In this document: positions 17,253 through 26,303 of the stretch, piece by piece | How the letters are laid out: every line of letters begins with the position of its first letter | Numbering within the stretch: position 1 is the stretch's first letter | Source of the DNA: Segnochrobactrum spirostomi | GTDB taxonomy: Bacteria > Pseudomonadota > Alphaproteobacteria > Rhizobiales > Segnochrobactraceae | Assembly: GCF_009600605.1 (NCBI RefSeq) | Contig: NZ_VWNA01000001.1 | Coordinates: forward strand, 2,404,501-2,468,500 | DNA: 64,000 nucleotides | Direction of reading: 5' to 3' | Position numbers and translations under genes: made by a program | The notes under the pieces: model-generated | The model's database searches: none | What the model was told of the DNA's origin: nothing | What the model saw: the letters and a program-made list of their open reading frames with translations, nothing else

Positions 17253-18464
17253 GTGAGAGCGCCGAGCCTCGGCAAGAACCACGAATTCACCAAGCGGCTG
17301 AACCGCCAGACGGTGCTCGACCTGATCCGGCGCGGCCAGGTTTCGAGCCGGGCGGAGCTTGCCCGCATCACCGGCCTCAGCCCCCAATCGATCTCCAACA
17401 TCACCGACGAGCTCGAACGGGCGGGGTTGATCGAGCCGGTCGGCAAGACCTACGGCGGCAAAGGACAGCCGCCGACCAATTTCCGCTTGGTCGCCGATGC
17501 CGCCTTCGGCGTCGGCATCCACCTCGACCGGGATTATCTGTGCGGCACGCTGGTCGATTTCGACTTCGCCCCGCAGGTGCGCATCGAGCGGCGGCTGACC
17601 GCGACGAGCCTCGAAGGCATGCACGCCGAGGTGCGGGCGCTGATCGATGCGGTGCTCGACGAAGGCGCACCGCCGCGCGAGCGGGTGTGGGGCATCGGCG
17701 TCGCCTCGCCGCTCTTGCGCGACCGCCATGTGCTCGACACGCCGAGCATCGAAGGCTCGTTCTGGGCGACGTTCGGCAGCTACGCCCTCGACCGCCGCCT
17801 GTCGGAGGAGACCGGCCTCGCGGTCGTCGTCGAGAACGACGCGAATGCCGGGGCGCTCGGCGAGGCGACGTTCGGCAACGGGCGCGACCTCAAGAGCTTC
17901 TGCTATCTCTTCCTCGGCTACGGCCTCGGCTGCGGGCTCGTCGAGAACGGCACCATCTTCCGCGGCGGCTGGGGCAACGCGGGCGAGGTCGGGCGTCTCC
18001 TGGTCCCGGTTGCCGGCGGCGGCGAGGACCACCTGGAAAGCGTGCTCTCGATCGAGGGGCTGCGGCGCCGTGTCGGCGCCGGCGAGAGCTTCGACGATCC
18101 GGTCGCCTTCGCAGCCTTGGTGGCGCGTCACCCGGAGGCGGTCGATGCCTGGATCGCGGACGCCGCGCGACATCTGCGCTGGGTCGTCTCGGTGCTCGAA
18201 AACGTGCTCGACCCCCAGGCCGTGCTGATCGGGAGCCTGCTGCCGGAAGCCTTGATCGCGCGTCTGGTCGCCGCTGCCGAGCCGCTCCACCACACCATCG
18301 CGGTGCGCGACGACCGCGCGGCGCCGCGGCTCAAGCTCGGACATCTGGAGCGCGACCTGATCGCGCTCGGCGCGGCGACGACGCCGATTCTTGCGACGCT
18401 GGAGGCCGATCCCGGCCAGAACTGGATCCTGAGCGGCGAGCCGCAGGAAGCCTACAAGACCTGA
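17253..18464 (+). CDS. ROK-family transcriptional regulator (NagC/XylR type)
   Basis: A 403-residue sugar-responsive repressor. Residues about 10-75 form a winged helix-turn-helix (LNRQTVLDLIRRGQVSSR, AELARITGLSPQSISNI). The rest is a ROK kinase-like domain with GVGIHLDRDYLCGTLVDFD, VVVENDANAGALGEA and LGYGLGCGLVENGTIFRGG. The zinc-binding C-x-C-G-x-x-G-C motif of catalytic ROK proteins is absent, as is common in regulators. It starts at GTG 17253. It converges on the ROK kinase / NagB-like pair and probably controls it in response to an amino sugar or its phosphate. Confidence 0.88.
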   Translation: MRAPSLGKNHEFTKRLNRQTVLDLIRRGQVSSRAELARITGLSPQSISNITDELERAGLIEPVGKTYGGKGQPPTNFRLVADAAFGVGIHLDRDYLCGTLVDFDFAPQVRIERRLTATSLEGMHAEVRALIDAVLDEGAPPRERVWGIGVASPLLRDRHVLDTPSIEGSFWATFGSYALDRRLSEETGLAVVVENDANAGALGEATFGNGRDLKSFCYLFLGYGLGCGLVENGTIFRGGWGNAGEVGRLLVPVAGGGEDHLESVLSIEGLRRRVGAGESFDDPVAFAALVARHPEAVDAWIADAARHLRWVVSVLENVLDPQAVLIGSLLPEALIARLVAAAEPLHHTIAVRDDRAAPRLKLGHLERDLIALGAATTPILATLEADPGQNWILSGEPQEAYKT

Positions 18465-18506
18465 AGGGCATCCGCGGCACGTGAACGGACCGATCCCGGA
18501 CGGGAC

Positions 18507-19463
18507 CTACCTGGCCGGCGTCTCGTTCAGAGCGGCGCAGGCCGCCGCGGCGCCGACGATGCCGGCGCGCGGGCCGAGGGCGCTCTGGAGGATCGGTAGG
18601 CTGCGGCAGGCCTCGGCCCAGATGAAGCCCGGTACCTTCGCCGCCACCCGGTCGAAATAGGCCGGCGCGGAGCCGAGCCCGCCGCCGATCACGATCCCAT
18701 GGGGATCGAGCATGTTGACCATCTGCCCGAGGAAGCTCGCGAGGGCGTTGGTGGCCTTTTCGAGGAGCTCCGCGCCCGCCTCGCCGGCCCGGCCGCCGAC
18801 GATGTCGCGGGTGTCGACCGGATGGCCGAGCGCGGCCGAGAGCGTCGAGCCCATGCCGACGCCCGAGGCGTATCCTTCGAGGTTGAAGAGGCTCTGCCGC
18901 CCCGTCTTGGGATCGACCGCGGCGATGTCGCTCGAGCCGAAATGGATGGCGAAGCCGTTGGCGCCACGGTGGACGCGGCCGTGGTCGCACAGGGTGTAGG
19001 AGAGGCCGGAGCCGGCCGAGACATAGACGAAGCTCGGCAGCGTCCGCCCATGGCCGAAGCGGATTTCGCCGAGCGCCGCGGCGCGCACGTCGCTCTCGAC
19101 GACGACCGGGCCGAGGGCGCAGAGCGCCTGCGCCGGGTCGATCCCCCGCCAGTCGAAATTCCACCGGCTCGCGACGCGGCCGGCATTGTCCACGAGCTCG
19201 GGCACGCCGAGCCCTATCCCGATCGGCGTGCCGCCGAGGGCCGCCGCATCGGCGAAGGCGGCCTCGGCCGTCTCGACGATGCGGGCCATGACCGCCGCAC
19301 CGCCTTCGGCATGGGGCGTCGCCACGATGCGCTCGGTGAGGATCGCGCCGCTCGCGAGGTCGACGAGGCCGGCCGCGATCTTGGTCGCGCCGACGTCGAT
19401 GCCGATCGCCGTCGCGGCGGAGGCCGGGCGGCCCGTCATGCCATCGGTCATGCCATCCGTCAT
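18507..19463 (-). CDS. ROK-family sugar kinase (amino-sugar or glucose type)
   Basis: A 318-residue kinase. AIGIDVGATKIAAGLVD is the ATP phosphate loop, VVESDVRAAALGEIRFGHG carries the catalytic aspartate, FVYVSAGSGLSYTLCDHGRV and GIVIGGGLGSAPAYF follow. The Zn-binding cysteine cluster that normally follows the GH-x-x region is missing: here HFGSSDIAAVDPKTG has no cysteines. The ATG at 19463 overlaps the NagB-like stop by four bases, so it is translated from the same message. Context suggests N-acetylglucosamine, glucosamine or a related sugar. The short MTDG repeat at the start (MTDGMTDGMTG) offers three possible start codons. Confidence 0.82.
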   Translation of the reverse strand: MTDGMTDGMTGRPASAATAIGIDVGATKIAAGLVDLASGAILTERIVATPHAEGGAAVMARIVETAEAAFADAAALGGTPIGIGLGVPELVDNAGRVASRWNFDWRGIDPAQALCALGPVVVESDVRAAALGEIRFGHGRTLPSFVYVSAGSGLSYTLCDHGRVHRGANGFAIHFGSSDIAAVDPKTGRQSLFNLEGYASGVGMGSTLSAALGHPVDTRDIVGGRAGEAGAELLEKATNALASFLGQMVNMLDPHGIVIGGGLGSAPAYFDRVAAKVPGFIWAEACRSLPILQSALGPRAGIVGAAAACAALNETPAR

Positions 19464-20269
19464 GCAGTCTGCTCTGGAGTGCGTTCCGCGGCCGCGCGAT
19501 CGGCGTAGAGCGACGGCTCGCGGCAATCGAAGATCACCGTCGCCGGCCAGGCCGGATCGTAGTGCTCGCCGTGGGTGAGGTACCAGAAGGCGAGCTGCTT
19601 CTGACGGCCCCAGACGATCATCGCGGCGGACTTGGAGAGCCGGGCGATGGTGTCGACGCCGACCGAAACGCCATGGGTCGGCACCTCGGAAAGGTCGCGG
19701 AAGGCCGGGAAGGTCTTCATGTTGTCGCGGCGGGTGTCGATCGCGAGCGTCACGATGTGGGAGCGCGTCCCGCGCGACGTGCCGGCCGGGTTGAAGGCGA
19801 CGTGGCCGTCGCTGGCGCCGGAGGCGAGGAGGAACAGGTCGATACCGCCGGCCGCCTCGATGCGGCCGTCATAGGCCTCGGGCGCCGCCGGGTCGGGCAG
19901 CCAGATGGCGTCCGCGGGCACGCGATCGGCTTCTGCGAGCCCCGCGTTCAGGACGGCGGCGATCTCCTCGACGGCGAAGCGGCGGCAGGAGAAATGGGCG
20001 GTAGGATCGACATAGGCGAAGCCGTCGGCGGTCTCCACCACATATTCGTCCATCATCACGATGACGAGGTGGGCGATCGACCGCGGCGCGGCGGCGAGGA
20101 GGGCGCCGAGCGCATCGTAAACCGGCTTCGCACTGCGGCCGCCGGGGCAGCCGAGCAGATAGGACCGGCCGGCGGCACGGGCGCCGTCGAGGCCGTCCAG
20201 AATACGCGTGGCAAGCTGCTGGCCGATCTCGGCGGGGGTCTCGAGGATGAGGGGCGCGACGCGCGTCAT
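19460..20269 (-). CDS. Glucosamine-6-phosphate deaminase-like protein (NagB family)
   Basis: A 269-residue member of the NagB / phosphogluconolactonase fold. D74 in MMDEYV and D144 / H146 in GASDGHVAFN match D72, D141 and H143 of E. coli NagB as recalled. The catalytic E148 of the NagB motif FNEP is not kept: here the sequence reads AFNPAGTS. The allosteric-site residues of NagB are also not evident. It may therefore act on a different sugar phosphate or lack deamination. The ATG at 20269 has GGAAAAG at good spacing; a longer start at 20296 is less likely. It is the first gene of the pair with the ROK kinase. Confidence 0.78.
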   Translation of the reverse strand: MTRVAPLILETPAEIGQQLATRILDGLDGARAAGRSYLLGCPGGRSAKPVYDALGALLAAAPRSIAHLVIVMMDEYVVETADGFAYVDPTAHFSCRRFAVEEIAAVLNAGLAEADRVPADAIWLPDPAAPEAYDGRIEAAGGIDLFLLASGASDGHVAFNPAGTSRGTRSHIVTLAIDTRRDNMKTFPAFRDLSEVPTHGVSVGVDTIARLSKSAAMIVWGRQKQLAFWYLTHGEHYDPAWPATVIFDCREPSLYADRAAAERTPEQTA

Positions 20270-20338
20270 GAAGCTTTTCCGGCAAGGGTGCCCCAACGGG
20301 CGGTCATCGAGAGCGCGGCGACGGGTCCAGGACGTTTT

Positions 20339-20357
20339 AAATCAACTCATTTGATTT
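20339..20357. promoter_or_regulatory. Perfect dyad operator before the NagB-like gene
   Basis: Arms AAATCAA and TTGATTT are perfect inverted repeats around five bases (CTCAT), 70 bases before the start at 20269, inside an AT-rich island in otherwise GC-rich DNA. The half-site also occurs before the ROK regulator gene, which is the likely binding protein. Together with the terminator at 20450-20480 this accounts for most of the 258-base gap; no gene is seen there. Confidence 0.5.
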
Positions 20358-20449
20358 TAACAAGTCCGATGTCTGCCGAGAAGCCGCGCGGCGGAACGCT
20401 ACCGTTCTGCCTTCGCAACGATTTCCGAACCTGTCGATGCGCCGGAACG

Positions 20450-20480
20450 AAAAAAGGCGTCCGCAGGGTGTGCGGACGCC
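20450..20480 (-). terminator. Intrinsic terminator of the LacI-type regulator gene
   Basis: On the minus strand a perfect ten-base stem (GGCGTCCGCA / TGCGGACGCC, loop of five) is followed directly by six T. It lies 48 bases past the stop codon at 20528 and ends the transcript of the regulator and probably of the ABC operon. Confidence 0.85.
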
Positions 20481-20527
20481 AGATCCCGCGGGGCGGGAGG
20501 CGAAGCCGGGTCGGACGTCGGTCGTCG

Positions 20528-21556
20528 TCAGGTCGACCTGACGCTGCCACGCTCGACGAAGGTCGCCGGCAGGACGATCTCGATCGCAGCCGCCTCATGG
20601 GAGGCTTGACGCTTGTCGAGCACCTCGATCGCCGCAGCGGCGAGGGCGTCGGGGTCCTGGCGGAACGTGGCGAGGTCGTAGGCGCGCCACGCCGCCTGGG
20701 GCACGTCGTCGAAGCCGATCACGCAGAGGTCGCGCGGCACGACGAGGCCGTGTTCGCCGCGGGCGACATCCATCACGCCGAACGCCATCAGGTCGTTGAC
20801 GCAGAACACCCCGTCGGGGCGCTCGCCGCCGGCGAACAAGGCGCGCCCGGCGGCGAGGCCGCCGGCATAATCGGTGTCGGCGATCCGCAGCACCCGGGGT
20901 GCGAAGCCGGCTTGGTTCGCCGCCGCCTGGAACGCCTCGACGCGCTGCACCAGGCTCGGGGTGTCGCGCTCGGAGGTGACGACGGCCAGGGTGCGGCACT
21001 CGGCGGCGATCAGGCGCTCGGCCGCGAAGCGGGCGGCCCCGGCGTGATCGCTGCGGACGTGGTCGATGCCGGGCTCGGTCCGGTTGAGGGCGATGAGCGG
21101 CTGGCCGTTGCGCCGGGCGAGATCGATCAGCGACGCCGGCGGGGTGCCCGAGAGGAAGATCGTCGCCTCCGCCCGGTAGCTCAGCAGCGTCTCGTGGGCG
21201 GCGATGCCGTCGCGCTGGGACGGGCCGAACCGAACCAGGGTGGGCACGTTGCCGCGGGTCATGAGCAGTGCGGTCAGCGCGCTCGCGACCGCGGCGCGGA
21301 ACGGCGTGTCGAGGTCGGAGGCGACCAGTCCGACGAGCCGGCTGCGGCGGGCCAGAAGGCCGCGGGCGAGGTCGTTGACCCGGTAGCCAAGCGCCTCGGC
21401 GGCGGCCATGACCTTCTGACGGGTCTCGGGGGCGATGCTGGCGCCGGGCGTGAACGCCCGGGACACGGCGGACCGCGACACGCCCGCCTGGGCGGCGACG
21501 TCCTGGGCGCTGACGAATTCCCGGCGCATAGGGGTTAGTTTGGGTGAAGAACCCAT
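20528..21556 (-). CDS. LacI-family transcriptional regulator
   Basis: A 342-residue repressor. VSAQDVAAQAGVSRSAVSRAF (about 14-34) is the LacI helix-turn-helix and ARGLLARRSRLVGLVASDL the hinge leading to the periplasmic-binding-protein-like ligand domain, with GVFCVNDLMAFGVMDVAR and LCVIGFDDVPQAAW as family blocks. The start at 21556 has AGTCGAG upstream; the ATG at 21529 lacks a ribosome site. It lies directly after the four genes of an ABC importer on the same strand and is likely its local regulator, with a candidate operator at 26304-26319. Confidence 0.88.
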   Translation of the reverse strand: MGSSPKLTPMRREFVSAQDVAAQAGVSRSAVSRAFTPGASIAPETRQKVMAAAEALGYRVNDLARGLLARRSRLVGLVASDLDTPFRAAVASALTALLMTRGNVPTLVRFGPSQRDGIAAHETLLSYRAEATIFLSGTPPASLIDLARRNGQPLIALNRTEPGIDHVRSDHAGAARFAAERLIAAECRTLAVVTSERDTPSLVQRVEAFQAAANQAGFAPRVLRIADTDYAGGLAAGRALFAGGERPDGVFCVNDLMAFGVMDVARGEHGLVVPRDLCVIGFDDVPQAAWRAYDLATFRQDPDALAAAAIEVLDKRQASHEAAAIEIVLPATFVERGSVRST

Positions 21557-21709
21557 GATCTCGACTTGCTGCGCGTTGTGCATGAAAGACGGGTGAACCA
21601 AAGAACTTAGCCGGCTATTCGACCTTAGTTCGTAATTCCAATGATTCGAGCTGGAATATCTGTACCATTTTTTGGCCTTCGCCAGCAGATGGCACAATTT
21701 GATCCGACT

Positions 21710-22543
21710 TCAACGGCCGACGCGGGACAGAACGTCGGCCTTGAGGAAGCGTTCGACGACCAACATGAAGGCGATCGAGGGAACGAGCAGGACCAGGGCG
21801 GTGATGGAGGCGATCTGATAATTGCCGCCGCTCGCCGCGCTGTAGAGGAGCAGCGGCAGGGTCGTGATCTCCGGAACGCCGACGAAGAAGGTGCCGGTGA
21901 ACTCGTCGAGGGATTCGAGGAAGACGAAGATCGCGCTCGCGGCGAGACCCGGCGCGGCGAGCGGCAGGGTGATGGTGGCGAAGGCCCGGAACGGGCTCGC
22001 CCCGATCGATCGGGCCGCCTCCTCGAGTTCGCGATCGATCGCGGCGAAGGCGGCCGAAGCAATCCACACCGCGTACATGAGCCCGTGGGTGGCGTGGACG
22101 AGCACGACGCCGGCGAAGGTGCCGTCGAGGCCGAGGGTGTAGAAGATGCGGGCGACGTTGACGTAGACGGGCAGGTTCGGAAAGGCCTGCGGGGCGAGGA
22201 AGGCGAGCATCACGAGGGTGCGGGCCGGCAGCTTGAGGCGCGCCAGCGCATAGCCCGCGGGCACCGCCATCGCGAGGCAGACGAGGACCGTCGCCAAGGC
22301 TACGGCGAGGCTGGTGCCGAGCGAAGCGAGCGCCGCGCCGCGCGGCGCGAACACCCGCGCCCAGAACGAGAAGCCGTATTGCGACGGCATCGCGTGGGGG
22401 AAGTACCAGCGCTCGGCGACCGCCCAAACCGCCATGTTGAACAGCGGCCCGAAGATCGCGAAGGCGAGCAGACCGATCAGCACGGCGACCGGCAGACCCC
22501 GCGCGAGGCGGCGGGCGGGGCGGGTGACAGCGGCGGCGCTCAT
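21710..22543 (-). CDS. ABC transporter permease (PotC / binding-protein-dependent type)
   Basis: A 277-residue inner-membrane permease with about six membrane helices. The cytoplasmic loop that contacts the ATPase is visible as LEEAARSIGASPFRAFATITLPLAAPGL, the EAA motif. It forms the second permease of an importer with the gene just upstream, whose intended stop would overlap this start by four bases (ATGA). The 153-base AT-rich gap between its stop and the LacI gene may hold the regulator's own promoter. Confidence 0.85.
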   Translation of the reverse strand: MSAAAVTRPARRLARGLPVAVLIGLLAFAIFGPLFNMAVWAVAERWYFPHAMPSQYGFSFWARVFAPRGAALASLGTSLAVALATVLVCLAMAVPAGYALARLKLPARTLVMLAFLAPQAFPNLPVYVNVARIFYTLGLDGTFAGVVLVHATHGLMYAVWIASAAFAAIDRELEEAARSIGASPFRAFATITLPLAAPGLAASAIFVFLESLDEFTGTFFVGVPEITTLPLLLYSAASGGNYQIASITALVLLVPSIAFMLVVERFLKADVLSRVGR

Positions 22544-23450
22544 CGCCGCCCCCCGCGAGGCTGTGCCGCAGATAGAGCCAGGCGGCGCCGGCGGTGATCG
22601 CGAACGAGACGAGGCCGAGGGCGTCGGCGACCGGATAATCGCCGTAGGCGTTGATGCGAAAGGCGATGTCGGCGGTGATCATGGTCGGCGACTGGGCGTT
22701 GATCATCAGCGGCACCGAGAGCACCGACATGATGGTGACGACCGAGAGCGTCAGGCCGACGAACAGGCTCGGCGCCGCCTGGGGCAGCGCGATCTCGACG
22801 AGGATGCGCAGCCGCGAGGCGCCGAGATTGCGCGCCGCCTCGAGGGTGGCGCGGTCGAGCGAGGCGAGCGCCCCGGCGAGAAGCAGCGTCACGAACGGCG
22901 TCTGCTTCCACACGAAGGCGGCGACGATGCCGCGCCAATCGAGGTAGCTCACCGTGTCGAGGGGCCCGAGCAGGCCCGCCCCGACGAGCACGTTGTTCAT
23001 TAGCCCGTTCTTGGCGAGGAAGGTGCGCAGAAGCTGGCCGACGACGATGTAGGGGATGAAGAGCGGCCAGCGATAGAGCCAGCGCAGCACCGCGACCGCC
23101 GTGCGGTTCTCGCCGAGGACGAGATAGCCGGCGATGGCGATCGAGAGGAGCGCGGTCAATGCGGCCGACAGCGCCACGATCGCCACCGTGAAAGCGATGT
23201 CGAGCCCGTAGAGCTCGAACGCCTTGACGAGATTGCCGAAGCCGAAGGCGCCGCCGACATCGAACGCGCCGGCGACGGACAGTGCAAGCGGCACGAGGAA
23301 CAGGCACGCGACGGTCGCGAGAGCGGGGGCGATCAGAGCGAGGGCGAGCAGGGCTTGGCGCATGTCGGGGGAGGATAGCGCGCCGTGTCCGCGCCGCCGA
23401 GGGGCGGCTTGGGCGTCCGGCCCGGCGGTGGCGAGAAGGGTCTCGGGCAT
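22540..23450 (-). CDS. ABC transporter permease (PotB type), frame broken one base before the stop region
   Basis: First permease of the importer: six membrane helices, EAA loop LEAARNLGASRLRILVEIALPQAAPSL. Homology runs to LYLRHSLAGG at the end. The frame as given does not stop there but runs on for about 300 meaningless residues over the next gene, to 21615. On the minus strand a run of six G (22549-22554) sits just before the end. One more G would give the ending LAGGRR and a TGA overlapping the next ATG, the standard arrangement. I read the gene as about 303 residues with a one-base deletion, most likely a sequencing error. Confidence 0.8.
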
Positions 23451-23551
23451 CGTTCGATCTCAGGTCCGTCGCGGGTCGCCGCGATCGTTCGCCGGCTTAG
23501 GGTCTCGCCCATATCCGCCGGCGGGCGATTACGGAGGATCGGCCTCGCCGC

Positions 23552-23708
23552 ATCCTTCTCCCCGCATGGCGGGGGGAAGGTGGCCCGATAGGGCCGGATG
23601 AGGGGTCTGAAGGGTCCCGGATTTGGCTCGGGACATTGCTTATTGTTGAAGGCATTAACCCCCTCATCCGCCCCTTCGGGGCACCTTCTCCCCGAGGGGG
23701 AGAAGGGT
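23552..23708. repeat. Palindromic repeats, family A, inverted pair inside the ABC operon
   Basis: Copy one (23552-23605) has CCTTCTCCCC, a spacer and GGGGGGAAGG, then GGCCCGATAGGGCC and GGATGAGGGG. Copy two (23660-23708) is the reverse complement, with CCCCTCATCC and CCTTCTCCCC. Together they fill the 315-base gap between the solute-binding protein gene and the permease genes, where similar elements in other bacteria stabilise the binding-protein part of the message. Confidence 0.8.
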
Positions 23709-23765
23709 CCGCGGCTAGGATGGAGCGAGGAGATCGCTTCGGTATCCGGCAGGGATACCAAGGCG

Positions 23766-24920
23766 TCAGTTCATCGCCTGGCGTTCGGAATTTTCCAGGA
23801 TGTCGGTGAAGTAGGGGGCGATCGGGAACGGCTTGCCGAGGGTGGCGAGTTCGGCCGGCGAGATGTCGGTGAAGAGCTTCGCCCAGGTCGCCTCGTCGAG
23901 CTTCGCCTGCACCGCCGGCGCGTCGATGCCGGGATACCAGTTGAAGCGCTTGACGATGCCGTCGGCCTGCACCTCGGGGCTCGTCGCGAGCGCGATGAAC
24001 TTCTCGGCGAGGACCTTGTTCGGCGTCTTGGCGGGGATGACGTAGTACATCGGCTGGCCGGGCATGCCGGGGGCGATGAGGGAGAGCTTGAGGTCCGGCG
24101 AGAGCCGGCCGTCGGCCTGCCACGTGTAGAACATGTCGACCCAGACCGGGCCCATGGCGATCTCGCCGCGGTTCAGCATGTCGAGGGTGCCGGCATTGCC
24201 CGGCGTCATCGTCACGTCGGCATTGAAGGCCTTGAGCTTCTCGAAGGCCGGCGTCCACTTGGCCGCCTCGGCCTTGTCGTAGGGCCCCTTCATCAGCGTG
24301 TCGGCGTCGCCGCCATAGGCGTAGATCCAGCCGACCACGAAGGCGACGCCGGACATGCCGCCCTTGATGCCGTTGTAGCCGAACGCCTTCGGATGGGCCT
24401 TCGCGAAGGCGACGACGTCGTCGTAGGACTTCGGCGGGGCCGTAACCAGCGCCGGGTTGTAGGCGATGGCCGTCTGGCTGTGGAACATCGGCATCACGTA
24501 GCCGTCCACGTCCGCGCCGAGCGCCCGCTTCACCGTATCCCGGGTCGCGAGCCCGCCGGTCGCAATCTCGCTGCGATAGGGCGCGACGAGCGTGTCGGCA
24601 ACGAGCTTGCCGGCCGCCTTCTCGTGCACGACGGCGACGTCGATGTCGAAGCTCTCCTTGCCGGCCTTCGCCTCGGCGTCGAGCTTCTCGAGGATCTTCT
24701 GCGAGCCGGCGTCGCCCGGGCCGGTGCCGACGGCGCGGACGTGGACGCCGGGATTCTCCTTCTCGAAGCGCGGCGCCAGATAATCGTTGATGTAATCGAC
24801 CATGTTCTGGTCGCCGGCGGTGACCACGGTCAGGTCCGTCGCCGCGGCGACGGCCGGAAGCATCGCCGTGGCGGCCGTGAGCGCGAACCCGAAGGCCGCG
24901 CCTGTGAGCATCGTTCTCAT
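23766..24920 (-). CDS. ABC transporter solute-binding protein (family 1)
   Basis: A 384-residue periplasmic protein. Residues 1-26 form a signal peptide (hydrophobic run GAAFGFALTAATAMLPAVAAA). Mature features include VVTAGDQNMVDYINDYLAPRF, the opening of type II binding folds, and ALVTAPPKSYDDVVAFAKAHP. The start at 24920 has AGGGAGACAGCGGG upstream. The protein resembles the polyamine / ferric / phosphonate group of binding proteins, so the ligand is not determined; a LacI-type regulator in the operon leans toward a sugar or sugar alcohol. It follows the ATPase gene by 144 bases. Confidence 0.82.
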   Translation of the reverse strand: MRTMLTGAAFGFALTAATAMLPAVAAATDLTVVTAGDQNMVDYINDYLAPRFEKENPGVHVRAVGTGPGDAGSQKILEKLDAEAKAGKESFDIDVAVVHEKAAGKLVADTLVAPYRSEIATGGLATRDTVKRALGADVDGYVMPMFHSQTAIAYNPALVTAPPKSYDDVVAFAKAHPKAFGYNGIKGGMSGVAFVVGWIYAYGGDADTLMKGPYDKAEAAKWTPAFEKLKAFNADVTMTPGNAGTLDMLNRGEIAMGPVWVDMFYTWQADGRLSPDLKLSLIAPGMPGQPMYYVIPAKTPNKVLAEKFIALATSPEVQADGIVKRFNWYPGIDAPAVQAKLDEATWAKLFTDISPAELATLGKPFPIAPYFTDILENSERQAMN

Positions 24921-25064
24921 CCCGCTGTCTCCCTGTCGAATGCGAGGCGGGGCCTCGCTCGTTCTCCCCGCCGGCGGCGCTGCGCGCTGCTGGCCCATCT
25001 GGACGACCCGGGGGCCGCCCCCTCATCGGTGGAGCCGTCGTCCACCGCAGAACATGTCGGCGCG

Positions 25065-26150
25065 TCAGGCCGGATCGCCCGCCTCGAACAGGAACAGCGC
25101 CGCGGCCGGCACGAACAGCGTGACGGCGAGCCCCGGCTCGAAGGCCGCGTCCGCATCGACCTGAATGTCGCGCCCGCCGATCGCAACCGCATGACGCCAG
25201 AGGCCGCCGGGATAGCTGACCGCGGTTACCGTCCCGCGGGCCGTCAAGCCCGGACCGGGCGCGGCGGCGCCGGCCGGCAGCAGCTTCGCCGCCTCCGGAC
25301 GAAAACGGGCCTGGAGCTCCGGACCGCCGAGGCGGCGGCCGAGCGCCGGCACGCGGGTCGCCGCATGATCCGGACCTTCGGCGATCTCGATCGCGTCGCC
25401 GACCCTCGCACCACGCAGCGGCAGAACGTTTTCCGCACCCATGAAGGCGGCGACGAAGGCGGAGGCCGGGGCGTTGTAGACGCTCTCCGGCGTGCCGGCC
25501 TGGGCGACGTTGCCGTGATCGAGGATGACGATGCGGTCGGCCATGACCATGGCCTCCTCGCGGTCGTGGGTGACGTGGATCGCGGTGATGCCGAGGCGGC
25601 GCTGAAGGGCGCGGATCTCGTGGCGGACGGTGAGGCGAATACGGGCGTCGAGGTTGGAGAGCGGCTCGTCGAGGAGGAGGATTTCCGGATCGACGGCGAG
25701 CGCCCGGCCGAGCGCCACCCGCTGGCGCTGGCCACCGGAGAGCTCCGCCGGCTTGCGGCCGCCGAGGCCGTCGAGCCCGAGCAGCGCGAGCATGGCGGTC
25801 ACCCGGCGCTCGATCTCGGCGCGGGCGATGCCGCGCAGCTTGAGGCCGTATCCGATCGTCGCGGCCACCGTCATATGCGGCCACAGCGCGTAGGACTGGA
25901 ACACCAGCGCCATGCCGCGCCGCTCCGGCGGCTCGGCCGTCACGTCGCGCCCGGCGACCCGGATCGCCCCCGAATCGAGGCTCTGAAAGCCGGCGATGGC
26001 GCGCAGAAGGGTGGTCTTGCCGCAGCCGGAGGCGCCGAGCAGGGCGACGAACTCGCCGCGCGCCACGTCGATCGCGACCCCGTTCAGAACCGGGGTGCGA
26101 CCGAAGGCGAGGCGGGCCTCGCGCACGCTGAGAAAGCTCGTCTCGCTCAT
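25065..26150 (-). CDS. ABC transporter ATP-binding protein (PotA/MalK type)
   Basis: A 361-residue ATPase that powers the importer. The Walker A loop is GASGCGKTT (39-47), the signature LSGGQRQRVALGRAL, Walker B LLLDEPLSNLD and the switch histidine lies in HVTHDREEA. The C-terminal third is the TOBE-type regulatory domain. The ATG at 26150 has AGAGGACCGG in front. It is the first gene of the importer operon (ATPase, binding protein, two permeases, then LacI), an order seen in polyamine and iron-type importers. Confidence 0.9.
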   Translation of the reverse strand: MSETSFLSVREARLAFGRTPVLNGVAIDVARGEFVALLGASGCGKTTLLRAIAGFQSLDSGAIRVAGRDVTAEPPERRGMALVFQSYALWPHMTVAATIGYGLKLRGIARAEIERRVTAMLALLGLDGLGGRKPAELSGGQRQRVALGRALAVDPEILLLDEPLSNLDARIRLTVRHEIRALQRRLGITAIHVTHDREEAMVMADRIVILDHGNVAQAGTPESVYNAPASAFVAAFMGAENVLPLRGARVGDAIEIAEGPDHAATRVPALGRRLGGPELQARFRPEAAKLLPAGAAAPGPGLTARGTVTAVSYPGGLWRHAVAIGGRDIQVDADAAFEPGLAVTLFVPAAALFLFEAGDPA

Positions 26151-26303
26151 CCGGTCCTCTCGGGAGCCGACCGCCGGTGTGCCGGCGGACGGTCTCGGTG
26201 TCTTCGTTGCGTTCAATCCGCCGGGAATGTCGGTGCTCCCCGCATCGGACGAACGCTAACCCAGGCGGCGACGGCGAGCCATGCAAGCCTCGCTGAACTG
26301 CCT

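Noticed and set aside
20270-20527. A possible small RNA in the gap between the NagB-like and LacI genes
   Set aside because: The dyad operator and the LacI terminator explain the structure seen; no separate promoter-terminator pair is evident.
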